From Haloarcula rubripromontorii (GTDB lineage Archaea > Halobacteriota > Halobacteria > Halobacteriales > Haloarculaceae), in NCBI RefSeq assembly GCF_001280425.1, contig NZ_LIUF01000005.1, positions 1-64,000 on the forward strand: a stretch of DNA of 64,000 nucleotides. The letters run 5' to 3'. A program made the translations under genes and the position numbers. Shown here piece after piece: positions 24,434 to 33,981 of the stretch. The notes under the pieces are model-generated. The model made no database searches. It was not told the origin of the DNA and worked only from the letters and a program-made list of their open reading frames with translations. Within the stretch, counting starts at the first letter, position 1. Every line of letters starts with the position of its first letter.

Positions 24434-25765
24434 GTGTATATCGTAATCGTCGGCGCTGGCGAGGTCGGTTCGAACATTGCTGAGAGCCTCGCTGAAAGCC
24501 ACGAAGTCGCCGTCGTAGATATCGACCCAGACCGCGTTGAAAGCCTGATGTACGAGGCCGACGTGCTGGGCGTCGAAGGAGACGGTGCGGAACTCGACAC
24601 CCTCTCGGAGGCCGGTATCGAGAAAGCCGACGTTCTCATCGCCAGTACCGACGACGACGAGACGAACATCGTCACCTGCGGGACGGCGGTAACGGCGGCT
24701 GACCCGTTCACCATTTCCCGCGTCAAGAGCGCGAAGTTCCTCCGGACCTGGGAGAAATCTGAGGGTGCCTTTGGCGTGGACCACATGGTTGCGACGAACC
24801 TGCTCACCGCGGAGAATATCGCCCGAGTAATCGGGCTTCCCGGTTCGCGCGACGTGGAAACATTCGTTGACGGACAGGTCCAGATGGGTGAGTTCGAGGT
24901 GCGCGAATCAAGTCCAATCACGAATCTGACCGTCGCTGAGGCCGACCGCTACGAGTCACTAACCTTCGCTGCCGTCTTGCGCGATGACGAAGTCATCATT
25001 CCGCGCGGGGAGACAGTAATCAAAGCAGGTGACGAGATCGTCGTCATCGGCAGCTGTGAAAGCGTTCGCCTGTTCGCGACTGAAATCGCACCGGAGTCAA
25101 AATCGACCCAGAACGTCCTCGTCGTCGGCGGGAGCGATGTCGGCTATCACACTGCGCGACTGCTCCAGGACAGAGGGATCAAACCCCGGCTTATCGAAAA
25201 GAACCACGACAGGGCCCGCGAGCTCGCGGAAGACCTTCAGGGAACCACCGTACTGGAAAGCGACGCGACCGACAGCGAATTTCTAGAACGAGAACACGTC
25301 GAAGACGCCGACGCCGTGGTTGCGACGCTCGATAGCGACGAGAAGAACCTTCTGGTGACGCTGCTGGCCAAGCGACTCGGTGCGGAGCGAACCGTTGCCG
25401 TCGTCAACTCCGGCGAGTACGTCGACCTGTTCGAGGCTGTCGGCGTCGACGTGGCCGTCAACCCCCGAGAGACGACCGCCGAGGAGATTACGCGATTCAC
25501 CCGCGAGTACGACGCGACGAAGGTTGCCATCATCGAATCTGACCGCGCCGAAGTGTTGGAAATCGAGGTCTCTGCCGACAGCGTTCTGGCGGGGCGGCCG
25601 ATTCAGGAGTCGGTACAGGAACTGCCGACCGGCGTGGTCATCGGCGCTATCAGCCGCGGCGGCGAACTGGTCATCCCCCGTGGTGACACTGTCATCGAAC
25701 CCGGCGACCACGTCGTGGTGTTCGTGGACGCCGACTGTCTGGAAGCGGTCAACGACAAGCTATAG
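24434..25765 (+). CDS. trkA: Trk potassium uptake system protein TrkA
   Basis: This 443-residue protein has two RCK units in tandem. The first NAD-binding Rossmann domain starts YIVIVGAGEVGSNIAESL, followed by a TrkA-C domain around residues 135-215. The second begins NVLVVGGSDVGYHTARLL near 230 and ends with another TrkA-C domain (GGELVIPRGDTVIEPGDHVV). It gates a TrkH/KtrB channel in response to nucleotides and so supports potassium accumulation, the main osmotic strategy of haloarchaea. No trkH is in the window. A short gene and phoU follow on the same strand. Confidence 0.93.
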   Translation: MYIVIVGAGEVGSNIAESLAESHEVAVVDIDPDRVESLMYEADVLGVEGDGAELDTLSEAGIEKADVLIASTDDDETNIVTCGTAVTAADPFTISRVKSAKFLRTWEKSEGAFGVDHMVATNLLTAENIARVIGLPGSRDVETFVDGQVQMGEFEVRESSPITNLTVAEADRYESLTFAAVLRDDEVIIPRGETVIKAGDEIVVIGSCESVRLFATEIAPESKSTQNVLVVGGSDVGYHTARLLQDRGIKPRLIEKNHDRARELAEDLQGTTVLESDATDSEFLEREHVEDADAVVATLDSDEKNLLVTLLAKRLGAERTVAVVNSGEYVDLFEAVGVDVAVNPRETTAEEITRFTREYDATKVAIIESDRAEVLEIEVSADSVLAGRPIQESVQELPTGVVIGAISRGGELVIPRGDTVIEPGDHVVVFVDADCLEAVNDKL

Positions 25766-25816
25766 TAACACCGCTGCGCCCAAGGGACTAAGCCTGTTTG
25801 CCGCCGCAGTTAATGT

Positions 25817-26128
25817 ATGGCTTCCGTTGCAGACCGTATCGTGCTCTCGTTTGCCCCTAGCCCCAGCGATGGAGACCCATGGTCCGGCGTCGATACCGAG
25901 TGGATAGCTGACGAACTCTGCGGGGACACCTATCAGCAGTACCTTCGACGCGCCCACAGCGGCCCGGTAGCCGTCGGCGAGGAGTGGGACGAGTTCGTGA
26001 GCTGTGGTTGCGCAACGCCACAGGACGTGGTACTTCGCGTCGAGCGCGTCGAGGGCGGAACGGCAGTTGGTGACGAAACGACGCTGGACGTGCATCCCCG
26101 TAACGACACCGAGGCAGTGCCCCAGTAG
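25817..26128 (+). CDS. conserved haloarchaeal hypothetical protein, 103 residues
   Basis: A small acidic soluble protein: RIVLSFAPSPSDGDPWSGV, then ELCGDTYQQYLRRAHSGPVAV and DEFVSCGCATPQDVVLRVERV. A CGC pair in the middle could coordinate metal. It lies 51 bases after trkA and 124 before phoU on the same strand. It looks like a lineage-restricted family, but no function can be assigned. Confidence 0.65.
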   Translation: MASVADRIVLSFAPSPSDGDPWSGVDTEWIADELCGDTYQQYLRRAHSGPVAVGEEWDEFVSCGCATPQDVVLRVERVEGGTAVGDETTLDVHPRNDTEAVPQ

Positions 26129-26252
26129 CCGTTTTTGCTGTCGAGTGTGCCTGTCTCCGTATAGGAGTCCGCCGCGGCTGTCACGCCGGTCGGTATCGGG
26201 AGATATTGGGAGAAGGGAAAGGCTGATGCATACCACTAGCACATTCGGGATT

Positions 26253-26933
26253 ATGCCACGCGATTCCTATCAGGAGGGACTGAACTCGCTCCGTGAGGAT
26301 GTCCTTTATATGTCAGAGATCGTCCTCGAGCGGCTCCGGCTCGGCTTGGATGCGCTCGAACAGAAGGACGAAGAGATGGCCCGAGAAGTTATCGAGGGCG
26401 ACCACGAGATCAATCAGCTGTATCTCGACCTCGAACAGGACTGTATCGATCTGCTGGCGCTGCAACAGCCGGTCGCGTCCGATCTCCGCTTTATCGCCGC
26501 GTCGTTCAAGATCATCACCGACCTCGAACGGATCGGTGACCTCGCCACGAACCTCGGCGAGTACTCGCTGGAGGCCGAACGCGACGTATACCCCGAGGTC
26601 GACATCCAGGACGTTGCCGACGTAACCATCGAGATGGTCGAAAACGCGATGGAAGCCTACGGCGACGAGAACGCCGACCAGTGCTACGCCATCGCCGACG
26701 TTGACGACGAGGTGGACGAACGCTGTGAGGCCGCCTCGGAGACGGTCGTGCGCGACCTCATCGAGCGGGAGATAGACACCGATTCCAGCGAGGCCGAAAT
26801 CGAGCAGTTAATGGCCGACGTGTCCCGGCTCCTGCTGACAATTCGTGACATCGAGCGCGTCGGTGACCATGCCGTCAACATCGCCGCGCGGACGCTGTAC
26901 ATGGTCGAGAACGACGACGACCTCATTTACTAG
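26253..26933 (+). CDS. phoU: phosphate signalling complex protein PhoU
   Basis: From ATG 26253 the product is 226 residues, a typical PhoU length. It is all-helical with two PhoU repeats. Each carries the conserved E/D-x-x-x-D metal-cluster motif, seen as ITDLERIGDLATNLGEY near residue 90 and IRDIERVGDHAVNIA near 198. PhoU proteins down-regulate phosphate uptake and can modulate Pst or Trk-type transporters. This copy is next to trkA and not to pst, whose adjacent regulator is the AbrB-PhoU protein at 47360-48358. The upstream reading frame lacks conserved sequence, so the ATG before PRDSYQEGL is chosen. Confidence 0.92.
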   Translation: MPRDSYQEGLNSLREDVLYMSEIVLERLRLGLDALEQKDEEMAREVIEGDHEINQLYLDLEQDCIDLLALQQPVASDLRFIAASFKIITDLERIGDLATNLGEYSLEAERDVYPEVDIQDVADVTIEMVENAMEAYGDENADQCYAIADVDDEVDERCEAASETVVRDLIEREIDTDSSEAEIEQLMADVSRLLLTIRDIERVGDHAVNIAARTLYMVENDDDLIY

Positions 26934-26948
26934 TACCTTTTTACTGCA

Positions 26949-26986
26949 GGGGGTTTCCTCGCGCCTGCGGCGCTGTGGGAACCCCC
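26949..26986. terminator. strong hairpin after phoU, terminator-like
   Basis: GGGGGTTTCC (26949-26958) pairs with GGGAACCCCC (26977-26986) with one G-U pair, enclosing an inner GCGCC-TGC-GGCGC stem at 26961-26973. A short T run follows on the plus strand. It sits 16 bases after the phoU stop. Intrinsic hairpins are not the standard archaeal signal, so its role is inferred. Confidence 0.5.
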
Positions 26987-27238
26987 TTTGCAAAAATCTA
27001 CGTTAAAAACGACCTCCGAGACGCGGCCAGGGCCGCGCTCGGAGCGAAACCGCGCTCGCTCCGCTCGCGCGGTATGCGTTAATCACGACAGCCACAGAAC
27101 CGCGACAGCCACACGCCTCCCCAGCCGACTGCGTTGCTCGGCTCGCTCCGCTCGCCTGTGCGACTCGTCCCTCGCGCTTGCGACGCGGCCGTCGCCGCGA
27201 CGGCGCGCGCCTGACAGCTATCTTTATTATTGACTGGC
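26987..27238. other. GC-rich gap between phoU and radB with a long hairpin
   Basis: At 27013-27044 CTCCGAG-A-CGCGGCC pairs with GGCCGCG-CTCGGAG across a two-base loop, an almost perfect 14-pair stem. Downstream are short GCTCGCTCCGCTCGC-type tracts often seen between haloarchaeal genes. No gene is supported. Confidence 0.45.
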
Positions 27239-27949
27239 TTACTGCGGCGTTTCGGGCGTGCCGTCGCCCACAAGTCCCGAGTCGGTGATGCGGAACTGAG
27301 CCGTGTCGCCGGCCGGTTTGGCGCGGTGTTTCTCCAGCGTCGCCCGTCGGTTGCCACCGCGGAACCGGTCCAGACGGACGATTGCGCCCGACCAGTGGTT
27401 CAGGGTGTGGCCGCCGAGCGCAGTCGAGCGGTCGCTGTCGGGGTCGGTGAACACTTGATTCGTGTACAGGACGGCGATGTCGTGCTTGCGGGCCAGCGAG
27501 AGCAGGTGAGTAATCTGGCGGGCCACGTCCCGGAGCGTCTCGCCGCCGTCCTCGTCGTCGCGGCGGAGTCGATAGAACCCGGTCGCACTATCGAGGACGA
27601 TGAGTTCGACCTCGGCGGCGAACTCGGCGGCGTCCTGAACGGCCTCGGCCTGCTCGTCGTAGTCCAGCGCCTCCGTAATAATGAGTCGCCCGGCGAGGTC
27701 GTCGACGGTCTGGGCGGTCCCGCGAGCGCGGCCGCTGGCGACCTGCTCCATCCGGTCGGCCGAGAGCCCCTCGGTGTCGATGTACAGCGCGGCGTCGCCG
27801 GCGGCGGCGACTTCCATCACCGCCGACAGGGCGAAGTTGGTCTTGCCGGCCGCCGGCGGGCCGTACACCTGCGTGACCGCGCCGCGCTCTAACCCACCAC
27901 CCAGGAGGTCGTCGATAGCGTCACACCCGGTCGGGACGTACTCGCTCAC
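27239..27949 (-). CDS. radB: DNA repair and recombination protein RadB
   Basis: This 236-residue RecA-family ATPase is the archaeal RadA paralogue. Walker A GPPAAGKT is at residues 30-37, Walker B VELIVLDSATGFYRL follows, and DIAVLYTNQVFTDP and GGHTLNHWSGAIVRLDR match RadB. It lacks the N-terminal HhH domain of RadA, as expected, and assists homologous recombination. A longer frame from 27982 exists. GTG 27949 (MSEYVPTGCDAI) is chosen because the family starts here and TTTTTATC lies about 25-30 bases upstream on the minus strand. Confidence 0.9.
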   Translation of the reverse strand: MSEYVPTGCDAIDDLLGGGLERGAVTQVYGPPAAGKTNFALSAVMEVAAAGDAALYIDTEGLSADRMEQVASGRARGTAQTVDDLAGRLIITEALDYDEQAEAVQDAAEFAAEVELIVLDSATGFYRLRRDDEDGGETLRDVARQITHLLSLARKHDIAVLYTNQVFTDPDSDRSTALGGHTLNHWSGAIVRLDRFRGGNRRATLEKHRAKPAGDTAQFRITDSGLVGDGTPETPQ

Positions 27950-28003
27950 GGGCAGGGGTTGGGCAGGTTCGGATAAAAACACTGGTACCTGACGACACTG
28001 CTG

Positions 28004-28834
28004 TCAGTCGTCCGGAAGCCGTTCGGCCAGCGTCCATTCGACGAGAGACACGTCGTCGATGTCGGCCGTTGCGAACCGGAGGGCTGTCCCCCATCTGCGG
28101 GTGATGACGAGCGACTCCGCGTCGAGGTCGTAGGAGTCCAGTTCTTCCCAGGCGTAGAACCGTCTGGCGACAGGGAGTCTGATTTCCAGACCGCGCTCGG
28201 TCGCCACGGCGGTTCGGGTTCCGCCCGTCGAGAGGAGAACGAAGCCGGACGGGAACAGCACCTGACTGGTGTACTGGAGCAGGGCGATATCGAACACCGC
28301 ACCGACGGCGAAGCCGATGGTCGCGACGCCAGCGATGGCTCCGCCGACGTGCAACCGGCGGCGCTGTGCAGACTCGGGCCAGCTCGCTCGCCAGCGGGTC
28401 AGCTCGTCCGTGTTCGCAGTGACCGCAGCGGTGTACCGCGTCTGGGCCATGACCGCAGTGGCCATCCCTAGTAGGAACGCCAGCAGGCCGAAAAAGAACG
28501 CCAGCACGCCGACGACGCCGGTCGTCGCAAGCGACGCAAAGCCGGCGGCGGCGTACCCGACCGCGATTGCCATCGGGAGCCAGCGTGCGCGAGTCGCGCC
28601 GAGCGCGGTGGCCACGGCTGGTCGGTCGGACAGGACCCAGGCCGTCCCAGTAGCCACAGCGGCGAGCGTCCCGATCAGTGCCAGATACAGCGCCCACGAC
28701 TCCGTGACGCCGAGTTGCTCCAGAAGCAGTACTACTGGTGGTGCCAGTATCAAGCCCAGATACGCGCCGCTGACCCCACCGAACAGCGGGTCGGATTCCG
28801 TGTCGTTGTCGGCAGTGCTGGCCCCCTGTCCCAT
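28004..28834 (-). CDS. multi-pass membrane protein, unknown function
   Basis: This 276-residue protein has about six hydrophobic segments in residues 20-215, then a soluble tail (GLEIRLPVARRFYAWEELDSY, SLVITRRWGTALRFATADI) that looks like a bacterial PH-type domain at the membrane face. The ATG at 28834 is preceded by a GTG codon; either could be used. It lies 54 bases upstream of radB on the same strand. The family is not recognised. Confidence 0.65.
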   Translation of the reverse strand: MGQGASTADNDTESDPLFGGVSGAYLGLILAPPVVLLLEQLGVTESWALYLALIGTLAAVATGTAWVLSDRPAVATALGATRARWLPMAIAVGYAAAGFASLATTGVVGVLAFFFGLLAFLLGMATAVMAQTRYTAAVTANTDELTRWRASWPESAQRRRLHVGGAIAGVATIGFAVGAVFDIALLQYTSQVLFPSGFVLLSTGGTRTAVATERGLEIRLPVARRFYAWEELDSYDLDAESLVITRRWGTALRFATADIDDVSLVEWTLAERLPDD

Positions 28835-28972
28835 CACCGAACGTTACCGCACCTGTCACAAAAAATCTATTATATGTAACAGGAATAGTCACTACCCCCA
28901 TCTAGATCTATTCTTGCCTTTCTGGTATCTATCTGGAACGTTTAATTCGTCCTCGGACTCCCACATGTGTAA

Positions 28973-29764
28973 GTGATCGGCGACCGAAATCGGCCCGTGA
29001 TTGTCGTCGCCACAGCGGACTTCGAAGTGTACCACGGTGTCGTCAACGAGCTGCGCGACCGTGGTGTGGCGTTTACAACTATCGAACCAGGCGACCAATG
29101 GCCCGAGGAGGCGGAGGTCGCGGTCATCGCGGCCGGAGAATCGGTCGAGATACCTGACGGCGTCGACCTTGTGCAGGCGGACCCGGACACACCGCGACGA
29201 GCCGTTGAAGCGGTCATTTCGACACTCCGGGGTGGTGACGGTCGCACCGTCATCGGTATCGACCCCGGTGAACGACCGGGTGTCGCGATTCTTCACGGCG
29301 ATATGGTCGTCGCGGCGTTCCAGGTGCCTGCGGCGGAAATTACCGACATCATCAGCGAGGAAGTCGAGGACGCGGTCGACCCGGTCGTTCGCATTGGCGA
29401 TGGGGCACGGCTCGTCGGTGCGCGCATCATCGACGAGATTCAGTCCGTGCCGGTGGAACTGGTCGACGAAACGGGGACGACGCCGTATCTCGGTTCTGGC
29501 GCACGCGGAATGGGCGACGTGCTGGCAGCGGTCAACATCGCCCGGCTCGACGGCGAGGAAATCGAGAGCCGGACTATCGAGCCCACGGCCGGCGAACTCC
29601 AGAAGATCAAGGACCGCTCGCGGGAGGCAAGCGAGACGAACCGGGCGATCAGCGAGGCCCTCGCCCGGCAGGTCGCAACCGGTTCGCTCACCGTCGAGGA
29701 GGCACTGGCCGAACACGATAGCGACAGTTCGACTGACGACGAGGGTGACCCCGACGACGAGTAG
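28973..29764 (+). CDS. conserved archaeal protein with RNase H-like GIDPGERPG motif
   Basis: This 263-residue protein has an N-terminal Rossmann-like part (VIVVATADFEVYHGVVNEL) and a second domain with TVIGIDPGERPGVAIL near residues 92-107. That motif resembles the first strand and acidic residue of RuvC/YqgF-like RNase H folds. The C-terminal third is helical and acidic. GTG 28973 is the start; TTTAATTC about 24-32 bases upstream suits a leaderless transcript. It may be a nucleic-acid enzyme, but the remaining catalytic acids are not certain by eye. It converges on larC, two bases apart. Confidence 0.6.
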   Translation: MIGDRNRPVIVVATADFEVYHGVVNELRDRGVAFTTIEPGDQWPEEAEVAVIAAGESVEIPDGVDLVQADPDTPRRAVEAVISTLRGGDGRTVIGIDPGERPGVAILHGDMVVAAFQVPAAEITDIISEEVEDAVDPVVRIGDGARLVGARIIDEIQSVPVELVDETGTTPYLGSGARGMGDVLAAVNIARLDGEEIESRTIEPTAGELQKIKDRSREASETNRAISEALARQVATGSLTVEEALAEHDSDSSTDDEGDPDDE

Positions 29765-29766
29765 TG

Positions 29767-31092
29767 CTACTCTCGGACCAGCTGCTCGGCTCGCTGCATA
29801 ACCTCACGGACGGGGAGTCCGGTCGTGTCCGCGACGGCCGCGGCGTCGTCGTACTCTGCGCTCACGTCGAACACCGCGCCGTCGGTGTCGCTTGCGACCT
29901 TGACCGTGACATCGAACTCCTCGCCGTCGATAGAGAGGAAAACCGTCTCGTACTCCCGGTCGGCGACCCAACGGTGGCCGGCCCCGGACTCGCGCACACC
30001 GAGCGTCCCGGTTGCCTCGGCGAGACGGCGCGCGACCCGCTCGGCGTCCTCCGGTCTGCAGATGACCTTGACGATGTGGCCGGGCCGTGACTTCTTCATC
30101 GTCGTCGGCACTATCGACACGTCGCGTGCGCCGACATCCGGGAGCGAGCGCTGGAGGTCGCCAAGCACCTCGGGCGGGGCGTCGTCGACGTTCGTTTCGA
30201 GGACCGTGATTTCGTCGCGGCGGAGTCGCCCCGCGCCGTCGCCGACCATGGCCCGCAAGACGTTGGGGCGGCTGTCGAGGTCCCAGCCGCCAGCACCGTA
30301 GCCTGACGCGTCGACATCGAGCGGCGGCAGCGACTCGGTCCCGTCAGCAATGTGGGCGAGAATCGCTGCGCCGGTCGGCGTCAGGAGTTCCCTGTCGATG
30401 GGGCCTCCCTGCAGCGACCAGTCGGCCCGCTCGGCGACCGCGACCACCGCCGGGGTCGGGACCGGGTAAGTGCCGTGGCTCATCTCGACGGTTCCGCCGC
30501 CAGTCGCCAGCGGCGTCGTTACGACCCGCTCGATGTCGAGGTCGTCCAGCAGGAGGCAGACGCCGACGATATCGGCGATGGCGTCGTCGGCCCCGACCTC
30601 GTGGAAGTGCGTGTCATCAAGGTCAGTCCCGTGGACCGACGCCTCGGCCTCGCCGAGTATCTCGAATATCGCCAGCGCGTCCGTTCGCACTGTCGCCGGC
30701 AGGTCCATCTCCCCGACGAGTTCGACGACCTCGGCGTACGTTCGGCTCGGGCCGTGGCCCTCAGCGTGGGTGTGGTCGTGGTCGCCGTGAGTATGTGAAT
30801 ATTCGTCGTCCCCAGCGTGGTCGTGTCCCTCGTCATGGTCGTGGGAGTGAGCATGCGAGTGAGTGCCGTGAGCGTCGTCGTGAGAATCGTCGACATCGTC
30901 GGCGTCAGACAGCAGTACTTCGACGCGCGTTGCAGCAATCCCTGAGCGGTCCACCGTGGAGACGGCGTATTCGATGTCCAGCGCGTCCTCAACCGGCGAC
31001 AGCGCCTCGCGGTCGGCCCCGGCGGCCAGTAGTGCCCCAAGCAGCATGTCGCCGGCGGCACCCATCCGGCCATCGAAAGCGAGTGTTCGCAT
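29767..31092 (-). CDS. larC: nickel pincer cofactor biosynthesis protein LarC
   Basis: From ATG 31092 the product is 441 residues. It shows MRTLAFDGRMGAAGDMLLGA at the start, then FHEVGADDAIADIVGV, ELLTPTGAAIL, VLETNVDDAPPEVLG and VICRPEDAERVARRL, the order expected of LarC (DUF111). LarC inserts nickel into the pincer cofactor of lactate racemase-type enzymes. Residues 71-114 hold 15 histidines mixed with acids, a probable nickel reservoir loop. The gene is one continuous frame, unlike Lactobacillus, where larC is split by programmed frameshifting. No larA, larB or larE is nearby. An upstream in-frame extension to 31290 overlaps the stress-protein gene and is rejected. Confidence 0.9.
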   Translation of the reverse strand: MRTLAFDGRMGAAGDMLLGALLAAGADREALSPVEDALDIEYAVSTVDRSGIAATRVEVLLSDADDVDDSHDDAHGTHSHAHSHDHDEGHDHAGDDEYSHTHGDHDHTHAEGHGPSRTYAEVVELVGEMDLPATVRTDALAIFEILGEAEASVHGTDLDDTHFHEVGADDAIADIVGVCLLLDDLDIERVVTTPLATGGGTVEMSHGTYPVPTPAVVAVAERADWSLQGGPIDRELLTPTGAAILAHIADGTESLPPLDVDASGYGAGGWDLDSRPNVLRAMVGDGAGRLRRDEITVLETNVDDAPPEVLGDLQRSLPDVGARDVSIVPTTMKKSRPGHIVKVICRPEDAERVARRLAEATGTLGVRESGAGHRWVADREYETVFLSIDGEEFDVTVKVASDTDGAVFDVSAEYDDAAAVADTTGLPVREVMQRAEQLVRE

Positions 31093-31138
31093 ACCCGAAG
31101 AGTCTGGCTGGGCCGGTAAAAGCCCTCTCGCTACAGCC

Positions 31139-31555
31139 TCACGTCCGTCGGACGATGTGGATGTCGTAGGACTCGCCGTCTGTGACTTCGCCGATGGGGA
31201 CGACGATGTCTTCGGTGTCGTCGCTACCGAGGAACACGACGCTGGCGTCGACATCGCGGGCAGTTTGTCTGATCGTCGTCGACAGTTCACTGGTGGAGTG
31301 GGCGCTCACGTCGTCGTAGCGGAGTTCGGAGTCGTCGGTCGCCTCCTCGATCTTGCGTCGGAGGTCGTCCGCGGCGGTTTCGGCGGCGAAGTCTTCACTG
31401 GGGTCGACGCGCCGGCGGCGCTCGGCGTAGTCGGCCCCAGTGGGGATGAACGCGACGGCGACGACGTCCTCGTTAAGCGCCCCAGCGTAGGTGACGGCGC
31501 GGTCGAGTGCAGCATCTGCAAGCGGTGACCCATCGAAGGGAACGAGAAATACCAT
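31139..31555 (-). CDS. universal stress protein (UspA family)
   Basis: This 138-residue single Usp domain starts MVFLVPFDGSPLADAALDRA, with the mid-region ELSTTIRQTARDVDASVVFLG and the end DIVVPIGEVTDGESYDIHIV. The usual G-x2-G-x9-G-S/T nucleotide loop is not clearly conserved near the end, so ATP binding is uncertain. ATG 31555 is chosen because upstream residues are not conserved. It lies 46 bases upstream of larC on the same strand and may be co-transcribed. Confidence 0.82.
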   Translation of the reverse strand: MVFLVPFDGSPLADAALDRAVTYAGALNEDVVAVAFIPTGADYAERRRRVDPSEDFAAETAADDLRRKIEEATDDSELRYDDVSAHSTSELSTTIRQTARDVDASVVFLGSDDTEDIVVPIGEVTDGESYDIHIVRRT

Positions 31556-31755
31556 ATCGGCGCTATCGCGTCCAGCCTTATGAAACGCGGCGATGGCGGC
31601 AGCCTGTGTCACTGCTTCCCAGAACGGAGGCTATTAGGGTGTGCTGTGCGGTGTGTTATTAGGTATCATATAAACCCGTCGCCCTGCGTCTTGGCCGCCG
31701 GTAGCATAAAGCATATCTCCGGGGCTACCCGAGTTCGTTGTAAGCAGGCTCTACT

Positions 31756-33981
31756 ATGAACGAAGTCCAATTGGAAGTGGCGAAGGCGTACCCGAACGAC
31801 TCGGGGCGCGGCATCGCCCGACTCGACCCCGACACGCTGCTGCATCTCAAGCTTTCCCCCGGCGACATCATCGAGATCGAAGGGAGCGATACGACCGCGG
31901 CAAAGGTGTGGCGCGCCGACCGGCAGGACTGGAACACCGACACCGTCCGCATCGACGGCTTCACGCGCCAGAATGCCGACGTGGGCATTGGCGAGCGCGT
32001 CACCATCCGCAAGGCCGAGGCGGAGAAGGCCGACAAGCTCGTCCTCGCGCCGCCGGAAGAGGCGTCGGTCCAGTTCGGCTCCGACGCTGCCGGCATGGTC
32101 AAACGGCAGATCCTCAAGCGGCCGGTCGTCGAGCGCGACATCGTCCCGGTGATGTCCTCGACGAACCACCCGTTCATGCGCTCGCCCGGCCAGGCAATCC
32201 CGCTGATTGCCGTCGAGACCGAGCCAGAAGGCGTCTGTCTCATCACCGAAGACACCGAGGTGGAACTCCGCGAGGAACCCATCTCCGGCTTCGAGAAGAC
32301 CGGCGGCGGCATCACCTACGAGGACATCGGCGGACTGCAAAACGAGATTCAGCGGGTCCGCGAGATGGTCGAACTGCCGATGAAACACCCTCAGATCTTC
32401 AAGAAGCTCGGCATCGAGCCGCCACAGGGGGTCCTGCTTCACGGGCCGCCCGGCACCGGGAAGACGCTGCTGGCGAAGGCCGTCGCCAACGAAACCTCAG
32501 CTAGCTTCTTCTCTATCGCCGGCCCTGAGATCATCTCGAAGTACTACGGCGAGTCCGAACAGCAGTTACGCGAGATATTCGAGGACGCCAGCGAAGAGTC
32601 GCCCTCGATAATCTTCATCGACGAACTGGACTCCATCGCCCCCAAGCGTGAGGACGTGACCGGCGAGGTCGAGCGCCGGGTCGTCGCCCAGTTGCTGACG
32701 ATGATGGATGGCCTCGAATCGCGAGGGCAAGTCATCGTCATCGCCGCGACCAACCGCGTCGACAGCGTGGACCCGGCGCTGCGTCGCCCGGGCCGGTTCG
32801 ACCGCGAAATCGAAATCGGCGTGCCCGACGAGGTCGGCCGCGAGGAAATCCTCCAGATCCACACCCGCGGCATGCCCCTCTCGGACGACGTGAACCTCGC
32901 CAAGCTGGCGACGGACACGCACGGCTTCGTCGGGGCAGACATCGAGAGCCTGACCAAGGAGGCCGCGATGAAGGCGCTGCGCCGGTACCTCCCCGAAATC
33001 GACCTCGACGAGGAGGACATCCCGCCGAGCCTCATCGACCGGATGATCATCAAGCGCGACGACTTCAAAGGGGCGCTCAACGAGGTGAGTCCATCGGCGA
33101 TGCGGGAGGTGCTGGTCGAACTCCCGAAGGTGTCCTGGGACAGCGTCGGCGGCCTCAGCGAGCCCAAAGAGCAGGTTCAGGAGGCCGTCGAGTGGCCGAT
33201 GAACTCCCCGGAGAAGTTCGAGCGCATGGGCGTGACGCCGCCCTCCGGGGTGTTGCTGTACGGCCCGCCCGGCACCGGGAAGACGCTCATGGCGAAGGCC
33301 GTCGCCAACGAGACGGACGCGAACTTCATCTCGGTCCGTGGCCCGCAACTGCTCAGCAAGTGGGTCGGCGAGAGCGAGAAGGCCATCCGGCAGACGTTCC
33401 GGAAGGCCCGACAGGTCGCCCCGACCATCATCTTCTTCGACGAACTCGACTCGCTGGCACCGGGACGGGGCGGGGAGATGGGGTCGAACGTCTCCGAGCG
33501 CGTCGTCAATCAGCTCCTGACCGAACTCGACGGGCTGGAGGAGATGGAGGACGTGATGGTCATCGGCGCGACCAACCGCCCGGACATGATTGACCCGGCG
33601 CTCATCCGCTCGGGCCGGTTCGACCGGCTGGTGATGATCGGCGAGCCCGACATCGAGGGCCGCGAGCAAATCCTGAAGATTCACACGGACGACACGCCGC
33701 TGTCGCCCGACGTGAGCCTGCGCGAACTGGCCGAAGTCAGCGACGGGTTCGTCGGCTCGGACCTGGAATCCATCGCCCGCGAGGCCGCCATTGAGGCGCT
33801 CCGCGAGGACGACGACGCCGACGAGGTCGAGATGCGCCACTTCCGGCAGGCCATGGACAGCGTGCGCCCGACCATCACCGACGACATCCGCGAGTACTAC
33901 GAGCAGATGGAAGAGGAGTTCAGAGGGGGTTCCAGCCCACAGCGTCAGGCCGGATCCGGCGGCCGAATCGGCTTCCAGTAA
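31756..33981 (+). CDS. cdc48: CDC48/VAT-type AAA+ ATPase
   Basis: The 741-residue protein has the full p97/VAT layout. The N-domain ([19 protein letters not shown]...) covers residues 1-180, followed by two AAA modules. Walker A GPPGTGKT is near residue 230 and again near 502. Walker B is [10 protein letters not shown] near 285 and [11 protein letters not shown] near 557, with second-region arginines in RRPGRFDRE and RSGRFDRL. It forms hexamers that unfold and extract proteins, often feeding the proteasome. The tail ends in a short Gly/Ser/Gln segment. It is monocistronic, with AT-rich sequence upstream. Confidence 0.95.
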   Translation: MNEVQLEVAKAYPNDSGRGIARLDPDTLLHLKLSPGDIIEIEGSDTTAAKVWRADRQDWNTDTVRIDGFTRQNADVGIGERVTIRKAEAEKADKLVLAPPEEASVQFGSDAAGMVKRQILKRPVVERDIVPVMSSTNHPFMRSPGQAIPLIAVETEPEGVCLITEDTEVELREEPISGFEKTGGGITYEDIGGLQNEIQRVREMVELPMKHPQIFKKLGIEPPQGVLLHGPPGTGKTLLAKAVANETSASFFSIAGPEIISKYYGESEQQLREIFEDASEESPSIIFIDELDSIAPKREDVTGEVERRVVAQLLTMMDGLESRGQVIVIAATNRVDSVDPALRRPGRFDREIEIGVPDEVGREEILQIHTRGMPLSDDVNLAKLATDTHGFVGADIESLTKEAAMKALRRYLPEIDLDEEDIPPSLIDRMIIKRDDFKGALNEVSPSAMREVLVELPKVSWDSVGGLSEPKEQVQEAVEWPMNSPEKFERMGVTPPSGVLLYGPPGTGKTLMAKAVANETDANFISVRGPQLLSKWVGESEKAIRQTFRKARQVAPTIIFFDELDSLAPGRGGEMGSNVSERVVNQLLTELDGLEEMEDVMVIGATNRPDMIDPALIRSGRFDRLVMIGEPDIEGREQILKIHTDDTPLSPDVSLRELAEVSDGFVGSDLESIAREAAIEALREDDDADEVEMRHFRQAMDSVRPTITDDIREYYEQMEEEFRGGSSPQRQAGSGGRIGFQ

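Noticed and set aside
27230-27892. 220-codon plus-strand frame opposite radB
   Set aside because: RadB motifs on the minus strand are clear, and the plus frame is a repetitive Val/Gly/Glu shadow.
31093-31290. N-terminal extension of larC
   Set aside because: It overlaps the universal stress gene out of frame and lacks conserved residues before MRTLAFDG.
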